A stretch of DNA of 64,000 nucleotides, from contig CAYLZD010000001.1 in the NCBI GenBank assembly GCA_964388275.1, forward strand, positions 139,277-203,276, written 5' to 3'. The notes beneath the pieces were generated by a model. That model was not told where the DNA came from. It did no database searches and saw only the letters and a list, made by a program, of their open reading frames with translations. Positions 34,788-43,900 of the stretch are shown here, in pieces. Both the position numbers and the translations under genes were made by a program. This DNA is from JARYLZ01 sp964388275. Lineage in GTDB: Bacteria > Bacteroidota > Ignavibacteria > SZUA-365. Each line of letters opens with the position of its first letter. The first letter of the stretch is position 1.

Positions 34788-36611
34788 TCATATCGAGAAC
34801 TGCAGGTTGTAAAGACGCCGGTACAGCCCCCCGTCGGCGGATATCAGCTCGGAGTGGGCGCCCGCTTCGACGACTTTCCCGCGTTCGAGCACGTATATCA
34901 TGTCGGCCCGCTGCACCGTCGAAAGACGGTGGGCTATCACTATCGATGTTCTCCCCTCCATCAAGCGCACTATAGCTTCCTGGACAAGCTGCTCCGATTC
35001 GGTGTCCAGCGAAGAGGTCGCCTCATCCAGAATGAGTATCGGAGGATTCCTCAGTATGGCGCGGGCGATGGAAAGGCGCTGGCGCTGACCGCCGGAAAGT
35101 TTCACGCCCCTGTCGCCGATAACCGTGCCGTATCCGAGCGGCGTCTCGAGTATGAAGGAATGGGCGTTGGCGGCTCTGGCCGCCTCCTCTATTTCGGCAT
35201 CTGTGGCGCGCGGACTCCCGTATGCGATATTTTCCCTGATGGTGGTATTGAACAGGAAAGTCTCCTGCGTGACTATGCCCATCAACGACCGCAGGGATTC
35301 CACGGTGATTTCGCGGACATCCTTGCCGTCTATAAAAATGCCGCCGGCGGTGACGTCGTAGAAGCGGGGCAAAAGGTCGACGAGTGTGCTCTTGCCTGCG
35401 CCGCTCGGACCGACCACGGCTACCGCGTGGCCGGCGTCGATTTTCAACGACACATCGTGCAGCACGATATCGCCGGTATCGTAACGGAAGCTCACATTGC
35501 GATACTCGATTCCGCGGTGGAAACCGGCGACGCCGGTCGCTCCGGGGGCGTCGAAAATGCGCGGAGGTATGTCGAGCACTTCGAAGACCCGCTGGGCGCC
35601 GGCAAGGCCCTGTCCGAGGTGGCTGATCATCTGTCCGAAGAATTTCAGCGGCTGCATCATCTGCAGCATCGCAAAGATATAAGCCACGAAGACGCCGCTG
35701 GACATGGAACTCCGTCCGCTCAAGATGGACTCGCCGAGGAAGAGCAGAATTATCACAACGACCAGCACGCTGGTCACTTCGGTGATGGGTGCAGTCATTT
35801 CGCTGCGCCGCATGATGCCGACGAAGGTCCGGAAATAACTCTCATTGTGAAAACCGAAACGTTCGGATTCCATTTTCTCGGCGCCGAACGCCTTGATGAT
35901 TCGCATGTTCGACAGCGCTTCATCCAACACCGCGGTTATTTCGGCCATCGCCGACTGCAGGCGCCCGCTTTCCTTCCGCAGTTTTTCCGCCACCTTCGCC
36001 AGAAATATTCCCGTCAGCGGAAGCAGGAAAACCACCAGCAGGGTGAGCTGCCAATCGATTAATAGCAGGATGATCGTGTAGGTCAGGATCTGGGGAGGAT
36101 CCCTGAACACGCTGTTGACCACGGCTATCGCGGAATCATTCACCAGTTTGACATCGTGGACGATGCGGGACATCAGGGCGGCCTTCCGCTCCTCGGAGAA
36201 ATAGCCGAGAGACAAACCGGTCAGGTGGTCGAAAAGTTGTCTGCGCAGGTCCCGGATAATCCCGTGCTGCGCAGGGGCCATGAAGTAGCCCTGCAGGTAA
36301 TGGAAAATGTTCTTGAGAGCGAAACTGACGACGATCAAAACGCAGAGGACCTGCAGCGCAGTGGCGGGTTCGACCGAAGCGAGCATGTTGTTGATCCCGG
36401 TCAGGGCCCATTCCTTGAAGGTGTCCAGTGTCAGCGGCGGCATTATCTTGAGGGCCGGCGGCGTTCTGTCGAAGAGCACGTTGATGAACGGGATTATCAG
36501 GACCACGGTCGCCATATTGAATATGACGAACAGGAACATGAAGGCCGAGGCGAGAGAAAGGTATTTCTTGTACGGCTTGATGTAGCGGACTATGCGGAGT
36601 ACGGTTTTCAA
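34788..36611 (-). CDS. ABC exporter, MsbA-like lipid/LPS flippase
   Basis: A half-type ABC exporter with fused membrane and ATPase domains, 607 residues, like MsbA. Six spans lie in about residues 15-310. The nucleotide-binding domain shows Walker A GPSGAGKSTL, the Q-loop region VTQETFLFN, signature LSGGQRQRLSIARA, Walker B ILILDEATSSLD and the switch His in IAHRLST. The start ATG overlaps the upstream glycosyltransferase stop in an ATGA arrangement. Its place between glycosyltransferases argues for flipping lipid A-core or a glycolipid across the inner membrane. Related homologues export other lipids or peptides, so the exact substrate is inferred. Confidence 0.92.
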   Translation of the reverse strand: MKTVLRIVRYIKPYKKYLSLASAFMFLFVIFNMATVVLIIPFINVLFDRTPPALKIMPPLTLDTFKEWALTGINNMLASVEPATALQVLCVLIVVSFALKNIFHYLQGYFMAPAQHGIIRDLRRQLFDHLTGLSLGYFSEERKAALMSRIVHDVKLVNDSAIAVVNSVFRDPPQILTYTIILLLIDWQLTLLVVFLLPLTGIFLAKVAEKLRKESGRLQSAMAEITAVLDEALSNMRIIKAFGAEKMESERFGFHNESYFRTFVGIMRRSEMTAPITEVTSVLVVVIILLFLGESILSGRSSMSSGVFVAYIFAMLQMMQPLKFFGQMISHLGQGLAGAQRVFEVLDIPPRIFDAPGATGVAGFHRGIEYRNVSFRYDTGDIVLHDVSLKIDAGHAVAVVGPSGAGKSTLVDLLPRFYDVTAGGIFIDGKDVREITVESLRSLMGIVTQETFLFNTTIRENIAYGSPRATDAEIEEAARAANAHSFILETPLGYGTVIGDRGVKLSGGQRQRLSIARAILRNPPILILDEATSSLDTESEQLVQEAIVRLMEGRTSIVIAHRLSTVQRADMIYVLERGKVVEAGAHSELISADGGLYRRLYNLQFSI

Positions 36612-37495
36612 GTTGATTTCCTGATTCCGGCTTCCCGCCCGTCAATCGCAGGCGCGGAAACTCGATGCGTCGAGGCTTCCCCGGTCAAATCGGCCAGTCC
36701 GAAAGTGCAGCGGGATTCAGCCCGCCGGCGGACTTCCTGCAACCGTTGTATGCACGATCGCGCCGGTTCCGTCCGGGGATGCCACAAATGATACTGTATG
36801 GCGCGATGCCTGAGCGAGCGGCACTGCACGCCTGAAAGCTGGAGCCGATACTGCAGATCGGAATCCTCGCCGCAACCAGGGCCTTTGTACTCTTCGTCGA
36901 ATCCGTTCACCTCCCATAAGTCCGATCCATGCAAAGAGAAGTTGCTGCCGAGCATGCCCCGGTCCCGCTTGTGGAGGAGGCGCGGGATCAGACGCGAGGG
37001 AAATCTGATGCCGTCTTCCACTCTCAAAGCGCTTCCCCTGGCGGCGTCCACCCAACCCTTCAGACCGATCCGCTGATAATGTCCGCTGCGCACTTGCTCC
37101 GGCGTGAAAGCGCGAGTCCAGTCCTCGCTCAATTCCACCCTTCTCCCGCAGAGCAGGACGCGCGGCGCCCGCGCGCGCCAGTGATCCTCGAGAAACCTGT
37201 GATGAGGCACACAATCTCCGTCAATGAATACCAGATAGTCGCTTTCAGCGATCCGCACGGCGCTGTTCAGTATTCGGTTCTTCCGCCAGCCGAGATCCTC
37301 CTGGCGTACATGGCGCAGGGCGCGGAATCGCTTGACGTCCGCCTGTTCCAGGACGCCGGCGACACCTGGTCCGGATCCGTCATCGGCGACTATAATCTCG
37401 AAATCCTGAAACGACTGCCTCTCGCAAGCCAGCAGAATGAGAGCAAGCGCGTCGGGACGGTTGTATACCGAGATTATCAGAGAGATTTCAGCCAT
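36608..37495 (-). CDS. Family-2 glycosyltransferase
   Basis: Transfers a sugar from a nucleotide donor, probably to a lipid-linked envelope glycan. The 295 residues form a GT-A fold with SLIISVYNRPDALALIL at the N-terminus, VADDGSGPG (nucleotide contact) and the metal-binding DxD in VFIDGDCVP. A C-terminal half contains EVNGFDEEYKGPGCGEDSDLQYRL, resembling the GT2 domain found in chondroitin/galactosyl transferases. It is the first gene of the envelope operon and overlaps the flippase gene by four bases. The donor and acceptor cannot be read from sequence. Confidence 0.88.
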   Translation of the reverse strand: MAEISLIISVYNRPDALALILLACERQSFQDFEIIVADDGSGPGVAGVLEQADVKRFRALRHVRQEDLGWRKNRILNSAVRIAESDYLVFIDGDCVPHHRFLEDHWRARAPRVLLCGRRVELSEDWTRAFTPEQVRSGHYQRIGLKGWVDAARGSALRVEDGIRFPSRLIPRLLHKRDRGMLGSNFSLHGSDLWEVNGFDEEYKGPGCGEDSDLQYRLQLSGVQCRSLRHRAIQYHLWHPRTEPARSCIQRLQEVRRRAESRCTFGLADLTGEASTHRVSAPAIDGREAGIRKST

Positions 37496-37599
37496 GCATA
37501 ATCCGTGACCCGCAAGGCGCGCCGGTCCTTGGTTTGATCATCATGCGGTAGAGCGCGGGCGCTGCCGGTCTGTCGTCGGCCGGTCGCATTCCATCCGCT

Positions 37600-38334
37600 T
37601 CAGCGCGTGAGAGAGTGAAATGCGGAACGGATTACGTCTTCGTCGTAACGGAGACTGTCAAGAACTTGTTCGAAGGCTTCTTCCGCCGCGCCGGCCGCAT
37701 CGCGCCGCACGGCGGCGAGCTTCACCACACCGCGCGCCGCCGCCGGAAAAACCGGGGATTCGCCCTTCGTTACGAATGTCGCGAAGGCGCCGTTGTCGTA
37801 GAGAAGCCAGACGTCCTGCCCTTCCAGCAGATGACAGGAAAGTTCGATACTTGCGATGATGGAATCCGCGGTCCTCTTTGGGAGGCCGCAATCTTCCCGT
37901 AGATACGACATGCAGATTCGGTAGTGGTTGTCACCTTTCCTGACACGTCTCGCAGGCGGAAGCGAAGCGGCGCAATCCCTGGCGTTTTCACGCAGGGCGT
38001 TGAGCTCAGCGAGTCTGGTGCCGATATCGGTAAGAATGGTCTTCAGCGATTCGTCGGTCTCCGTGTCGAGCAGGCTCATGACTCGGTTCGTATTGTCCTC
38101 CGCCGCGTCTTCATTCGTGAAGTCGAGGAGACATCGGCGATTCTTCTGCGCCGATTGATTGTACGCGTCTGATAGATCCTTTGCCTCGTGTTGTTTCGCC
38201 GATATCCGAAGCAGAAGCCTCTCATAATCCCGGGCAACGCTCGTGAATTCGGACAAGGAATCATTGCGATCGGAACAAGCACCGAGGGTGGCGACAATCA
38301 CAGCGATTACGGAAATCAGAAACAATTCCCTCAT
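37600..38334 (-). CDS. Lipoprotein of unknown function
   Basis: A 244-residue exported lipoprotein with lipobox LGAC (Cys20). I recognise no family. The mature part is largely helical: a coiled-coil-like stretch about residues 30-125 (DYERLLLRISAKQHEAKDL; LTDIGTRLAELNALRENA), then a region with RKGDNHYRICMSYLREDCGLPKRTADSI and an LLEGQDVWLLYDNGAFATFVTKGE segment. Five Cys lie outside the lipobox. The KGDNHYRIC stretch recalls LysM-like openings, but the rest does not fit. It is separated by 104 bp from the glycosyltransferase operon and may be transcribed alone. Confidence 0.75.
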   Translation of the reverse strand: MRELFLISVIAVIVATLGACSDRNDSLSEFTSVARDYERLLLRISAKQHEAKDLSDAYNQSAQKNRRCLLDFTNEDAAEDNTNRVMSLLDTETDESLKTILTDIGTRLAELNALRENARDCAASLPPARRVRKGDNHYRICMSYLREDCGLPKRTADSIIASIELSCHLLEGQDVWLLYDNGAFATFVTKGESPVFPAAARGVVKLAAVRRDAAGAAEEAFEQVLDSLRYDEDVIRSAFHSLTR

Positions 38335-38498
38335 GCCGGCAGCGTTTTATGGTTTATTTGAGGCATGGTTTGCCTGTCGATTCTTCTTTTCCCCGAAGGG
38401 AAAACTTAAAAATGCCGATAGACGGCAAGAAAAACAAACGCTGCGACAAGCTGGTCGGGCGCTGAACGCGGCCGCTTGGGCGGCGCACTCCACCATCG

Positions 38499-39176
38499 TC
38501 AAAGTTCGATCGTCTCACCGTATTTGAGCGCCTGGGCCGAGCGCCCTTTCGCTTCCGCCTGGGAAACGAAAGAATGCGGATCCGCCTTGATCACGGGAAA
38601 TGTGTTGTAATGCATGGGTATCGCGAGCGAAGGGCGCACGAGATCCACCGCGTACAGGGCATCATCTATGCCCATAGTGAAATTGTCACCGATCGGCAGC
38701 ATCATGCAGTCGATCGAATCCCTCTCGCCGATGAGTTTCATGTCTAGAAACAGACCTGTATCTCCGGTGTGATACACGGTTTTCCCGCCCATAGTGATGA
38801 CCGCGCCGGCCGCTTCGCCCATATATCTGCCGTCCGGGGCGGCGGATCCGTGATGCGCAATCGTGAATTTCAGGCGTCCGAAGGGAAACTCGAATGCACC
38901 GCCGATATGCATATTATGCGCGCGACAACCCTTTTCGGCAGCATAGTTTGCAAGTTCGTTCACCGCAATGATCAGAGCGTTGTCTCTCCGCGCTATTGTC
39001 ATGGCGTCCCCGATGTGGTCGCCATGACCGTGAGTCAGAATTATAAAACCGGCTTTGACGTCAGCGACGGCGACCGGGGCTGTCGGATTGCCGGTAAAGA
39101 ACGGATCGATGAGCACTTTGTTACCGCCGTCGTCCAACAGGAAAGATGAATGGCTGAAGTATGTTATTCGCAGCAT
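38499..39176 (-). CDS. Metal-dependent hydrolase, UPF0173 family (metallo-beta-lactamase fold)
   Basis: A 225-residue metallo-beta-lactamase-fold hydrolase of the UPF0173 (YtkL-like) family, with typical length. The metal ligands are visible: HGHGDHIGD (HxHxDH), the downstream His in IAHHGS, the Asp in HTGDTGLF, and the final His in PMHYNTFP. Family members' substrates are unknown, so the function is only 'hydrolase'. It is divergent from the glutamate dehydrogenase gene across a 313-bp gap. Confidence 0.9.
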   Translation of the reverse strand: MLRITYFSHSSFLLDDGGNKVLIDPFFTGNPTAPVAVADVKAGFIILTHGHGDHIGDAMTIARRDNALIIAVNELANYAAEKGCRAHNMHIGGAFEFPFGRLKFTIAHHGSAAPDGRYMGEAAGAVITMGGKTVYHTGDTGLFLDMKLIGERDSIDCMMLPIGDNFTMGIDDALYAVDLVRPSLAIPMHYNTFPVIKADPHSFVSQAEAKGRSAQALKYGETIEL

Positions 39177-39489
39177 GGGTATTACTCCATTTTTCGTAAT
39201 CGTGATGCGAAAAGTAAATAACCGAAACTTGAAATTCCAATTTTTCGCGGATTTTTGCTTTACGAACGAACCCGGATCGAGGGGCGCAGGCGGCGCGCGC
39301 AGACGCTGAATCGCCGATCCTTTGTACCTCGATACAGTCTGAATTTATAGGATTTATGCAGCCCGAAAGGATATTGCGAAGATATTCACGATTCTATCCT
39401 TGCTTATCCATGCACTTATGGGTAATTTTGGAGACAGGTATGTGGACATCACATACCGTAGTTTCCAATCACAACCATCAAGGTTATCC
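39177..39489. promoter_or_regulatory. Divergent 313-bp region upstream of gdhA and the UPF0173 gene
   Basis: No gene of its own. It must hold promoters for both neighbours. A perfect 8-bp inverted repeat GGTATGTG-gacat-CACATACC lies at 39437-39457, 33 bases before the gdhA start. It could be a repressor operator or an mRNA hairpin. No -35/-10 pair can be placed firmly. Confidence 0.4.
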
Positions 39490-40830
39490 ATGTCTTCCTT
39501 CGTCAGTGACTTCATGGCCGAAGTCAAAGCGAAAAATCCCAATGAGTCCGAGTTTCATCAGGCAGTGCAAGAGGTCGTCGAGTCTCTCGTGCCGGTCTTG
39601 GAGCGTCATCCCGAGTACCTCAAGGCAAAGATCGTCGAACGCATAGTTGAACCCGAGCGAATCGTTACTTTTCGTGTCCCGTGGCTCGCCGACAACGGCG
39701 ATGTCCGAGTCAACCGCGGCTATCGTATCGAGTTCAACAGTGCAATCGGTCCGTACAAGGGCGGATTGCGTTTCCATCCCAGCGTCACCTTGAGTATCCT
39801 GAAGTTTCTCGGTTTCGAGCAGATTTTCAAGAACAGCCTCACCACGCTGCCGATGGGTGGAGGAAAGGGCGGCTCGGATTTTGATCCGAAATTCAAGTCC
39901 CGCAATGAAATTATGCGATTCTGCCAATCATTCATGACGGAATTGTACCGTCACATCGGGGCGAACACGGATGTGCCCGCAGGTGATATCGGCGTTGGCG
40001 GCCAGGAGATCGGATTCATGTTCGGCCAGTACAAGCGCATACGCAACGTCTATGAAGGCGTCCTGACGGGCAAGGGGCTCGCGTGGGGCGGCAGTCTCAT
40101 CCGCCCCGAAGCCACTGGTTTCGGCGTGGTTTATTTCGCCAACGAAATGCTGAAAACGCGCGGACAGTCGTTCGAGGGGAAACAGGTTGCCATATCCGGT
40201 TTCGGCAACGTCGCGTGGGGGGCGGCCACCAAGGCCAACGAATTGGGCGCCAAAGTCGTTACCATTTCCGGACCCGATGGTTACGTTTTCGACCCTGCCG
40301 GTGTTTCAGGCGAAAAGATCGAGTACTTGCTCGAGCTGCGCGCCTCGAATCAGGACATCGTGCAACCTTACGCCGAGCGCTTCGGTGCGGAATTCCACGC
40401 AGGCAAGCGCCCGTGGGAAGTCAAATGCGACATCGCTCTCCCCTGTGCGACGCAGAACGAACTCGATGAAGCGGATGCGAAAGCGCTCGTCGCCAACGGC
40501 TGCGTTTGCGTGACAGAGGGAGCGAACATGCCTTCAACACCGGAAGCAGCGACCGTGCTGCTCGATTCCGGAATTCTCTACGGTCCGGCAAAAGCGGCCA
40601 ACGCCGGCGGCGTGGCGACTTCAGGTTTGGAAATGACTCAGAATTCGATCAGGATGAGCTGGTCGCGAGAGGAAGTCGACCGCCATCTCCACAATATCAT
40701 GGTCAACATACACAAGTCCTGCCTCGACGCGGCTGAAAGGTACGGAACACCGGGAAATTACGTCAACGGCGCCAATATCGCAGGTTTCGTGAAAGTCGCC
40801 GACGCCATGATGGCACAGGGCGTGGTCTGA
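39490..40830 (+). CDS. gdhA: Glutamate dehydrogenase, NADP-type
   Basis: Assimilates ammonium by reductive amination of 2-oxoglutarate to glutamate. I start it at the ATG at 39490, which gives the normal N-terminus (MSSFVSDFMAEVKAKNP) and 446 residues, against 447 in E. coli GdhA. An in-frame extension to 39400 adds 30 unusual residues. The catalytic region PMGGGKGGSDFDPK and the DVPAGDIGVGGQEIGFMFGQYK stretch are intact, as is the Rossmann motif SGFGNVAWGAATKANE. The sequence is of the NADP-specific hexameric class. It is monocistronic, ending at a strong terminator 23 bases past the stop. Confidence 0.95.
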   Translation: MSSFVSDFMAEVKAKNPNESEFHQAVQEVVESLVPVLERHPEYLKAKIVERIVEPERIVTFRVPWLADNGDVRVNRGYRIEFNSAIGPYKGGLRFHPSVTLSILKFLGFEQIFKNSLTTLPMGGGKGGSDFDPKFKSRNEIMRFCQSFMTELYRHIGANTDVPAGDIGVGGQEIGFMFGQYKRIRNVYEGVLTGKGLAWGGSLIRPEATGFGVVYFANEMLKTRGQSFEGKQVAISGFGNVAWGAATKANELGAKVVTISGPDGYVFDPAGVSGEKIEYLLELRASNQDIVQPYAERFGAEFHAGKRPWEVKCDIALPCATQNELDEADAKALVANGCVCVTEGANMPSTPEAATVLLDSGILYGPAKAANAGGVATSGLEMTQNSIRMSWSREEVDRHLHNIMVNIHKSCLDAAERYGTPGNYVNGANIAGFVKVADAMMAQGVV

Positions 40831-40853
40831 CACTGCGCAGGGAACAATATCAG

Positions 40854-40888
40854 AGAGCCGCGTCGGAAAGGACGCGGCTCTTCTTTTT
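40854..40888 (+). terminator. Strong rho-independent terminator of gdhA
   Basis: Perfect 11-bp stem AGAGCCGCGTC / GACGCGGCTCT with a GGAAAG loop, followed by TCTTTTTA. It is the clearest terminator in the window. On the minus strand it lacks a T-run, so it would serve the convergent kinase gene poorly. Confidence 0.85.
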
Positions 40889-40956
40889 ATCGACGAAAGT
40901 GCGCAAGCGCGTCATCGGCCGCGCCGAGTTCCGTCTCTCTGACGGCAACTCCTCCG

Positions 40957-43900
40957 CTACGGGCTTATCCAGATTTCCACACGCCGGTTGCGATTCCTGC
41001 CTTCATCGAGGTTGTCTGAAGCAATAGGTTTCGACGCTCCCAGAGCATGCGCCCGCACTGCCGAGATGCCTGCCTGTCTGAGAAGTTCGGCTACCTTGCG
41101 AGCCTGTGTAAGCGACGCAAGTTCCTCGGAACCGGCTGCGCCCATGCGGTCTGAATATCCGAGCACTGTCAACCGGGCTGCGGCGCCGAACCTGGCCCGG
41201 ACGAATTCCGCAATTCTTTTAATATCGTCGCGACCGCGCGGATCTGTCTCGGAAGTGCCTTTCCGGAGGCGGATATCACAAGCGAAGCGTTTGGATCCAG
41301 CGGGCAGCAGGGAAAGCCGTCTCAGATCCGGGGGCGCCGGCGCGTTCGCGAGCAATCTCGGACGCTGATCCGCGAAGCCGTGCGTGTTGACGATTTCCTG
41401 TCCCTCGTTGCCGGTGACGAAGCGGAGGAAATCGGCGGTGTATCTGCTATCCGCGGAAGGAAGCGCATATAGCATGCACCGTGCCGTGAGCGGGTAAGTC
41501 TCAAGGGATAGAGCGTCCTCAGTGGGAGCAAACATCAGGTTATCGGGATCTCCGATGGAGAGAAAAGCCGCGCCTGCCGGCGGCGCGCTCCGGCGTCGCG
41601 GAAGCGCCGACCGGCGCACAAATCCGAGCGCATGAGGATTCCTGACGACAGCGGCTGCGATGCTGCTGTCGTCATTGAGCACTTCAGCGCCCGACGGCCC
41701 CCCGTTTCCTACCGGCAGAACCTGCCTGAGCATCAGGCCGCTCAATCCGGACTCGGCAGGCAGAACGAGGGCGATCCTGTGCTTCGGCAATTTCAGGGCA
41801 GACCAGTCGCCGACGGCTCCGGAAATGACAGCCCTTAGATTGGCGGTGCTCATCGATCGCAACGGATTCTTCGAGTTAACGAGAACGCAGATTCCGTCTA
41901 CCGCTAAGACATGCTCGCCCTGATAAAGATCGGGATGCTCATGCAGAAATGCTTCGTCCGCCTGCACCAGCCCGGTCGCGGCAATAAGGTCGGTTTTGCC
42001 GGCGGACTGCCCCGCAAACACGCGGTCGATGCGGCTGCTCTCGATTTCGATAGTTCTTGCCGAATCCCCTCCCATGTCGGCGGAGACAGTGACCGTGCCG
42101 CCGGACGAGGCTTCTTTCACGGAAGCAGCGCCGTCTTTCTCCAGCCAGGCTTTCACGAGATCTTGAAACAGCCGCACCTGTTCCGGAGCACAGCGGATTC
42201 GAAGTTCACCGCCGCCGGAGGCGAAGTTGCCGCGATTGTTGAAAAGGATCAGCGCAATCAGGCTGATTATGACTACGGCCAGGCCTACCCTGATTCCGGT
42301 TTTCCAGGTGTTTGAATAATAATGATTTGAGAAATCCGACGGAGGAACAGGATGATTCTTTTTCCCGTGCGCGCCGTTCGTGACAGCTTCGTCGTTGCAG
42401 GAATCCTGCGGCCATCTCCGCGATGTTACCGCTGCGGGGAATCCTGCAGCGCCGATACTCGAATCCGTTTTGCCGGGAACCGGAGCAACCGCCGCCTCTC
42501 TCACCGCCACGGGGGCCGTGGCGAGTTGTTCCTGGAAGGAATCGAGAATCTTCGCTATAGCCGGATCGAAGCCGTCCCGGTCTGACAGGAGCGTTTCACG
42601 CTCTCCCCCGTCCGGGTGATTTTCGACGGAGGCACACTCAGCGTCCGAAACAGCCGGGGTTATTGAAGATGGATCAAATGAAACGCCGGCTGAAGTTTCA
42701 GCGCAGGATTCGCGGATAAGCATATCCACGGCTTCAGCATGTGAAATCGCCTCTTGGGCATGTTCATCCGAAGCATCGGCCGGCCGCTCGCCCACGGCGG
42801 CGCCATGCACGGCACCATTCCCGTCAAAGCCGGGTATCTCGTCTTTCGACGAACCGGCGAGGGCCAAAGCTTGTTCGAGTTCCGAACGCAATTTCCTCTC
42901 GGTTTCCTCGAGCTGAAGGCGCATTTCCTTTTCGCGCGCTTCCCTTTCGATCGCCTCCCTGGTTCTGCGCTCCTCTTCTTCGATACGGTGTTTTTCCTCC
43001 GCTTCCCTGCGAAGTTTTTCGAGATGTTCGTTCGCAAGCAATTCCGCCTGACGGCGCGCAGCACGATCCGCCTCCTGCAGAACTTTCTCCTCGGCCTCGG
43101 TTTTCACGCGCTCCATCTCCGAGCGGAAGCGGCGTTCGAGTTCATCTCGAATGGACTGCTCGATTTCTTCGCGCAATTGCCTTTCGGAAGCCAGCCGTCG
43201 TTTCTCCTCCTCCGCCGCCCTACGTCTGTTCAGTTCTTCTTCGCGAATTCTGCGTTCTTTCTCTTCTCTTTCCAGGCGGGAGAGTTCCTCTCCCAGTTTC
43301 CTCTGCATATCCTCAAACGTGGCCTTTTCGGCAATCTGCCGACGGAGCTCAATCTGAAGTTTTTCAAGCTTCACCGCCTGCTCACGAGTCAAGCGCTCGG
43401 CTTCTTCACGCGCGCGGCGGTCGGTTTCTTCACGAACTTTACGTTCGGCTTCCTCACGCGCCTGTCGCTCGGCTTCCTCACGAACTTTGCGTTCGGCTTC
43501 TTCACGATCTTTACGCTCGGCTTCCTCACGCGCCTGTCGTTCGGCTTCCTCACGAGCTATGCGTTCAGCTTCCTCACGGGCACGGCGCTCGGCTTCCTCA
43601 CGGGCCTGTCGCTCGGCTTCTTCACGAACTTTACGTTCGGCTTCTTCACGCGCCTGTCGTTCGGCTTCTTCACGAACTTTACGCTCGGCTTCCTCACGCG
43701 CCTGTCGTTCGGCTTCTTCACGAACTTTACGCTCGGCTTCCTCACGCGCCTGTCGTTCGGCTTCTTCACGAACTTTACGCTCGGCTTCCTCACGNNNNNN
43801 NNNNNNNNNNNNNNNNNNNNNNNNNNNNNNNNNNNNNNNNNNNNNNNNNNNNNNNNNNNNNNNNNNNNNNNNNNNNNNNNNNNNNNNNNNNNNNCGTTCA

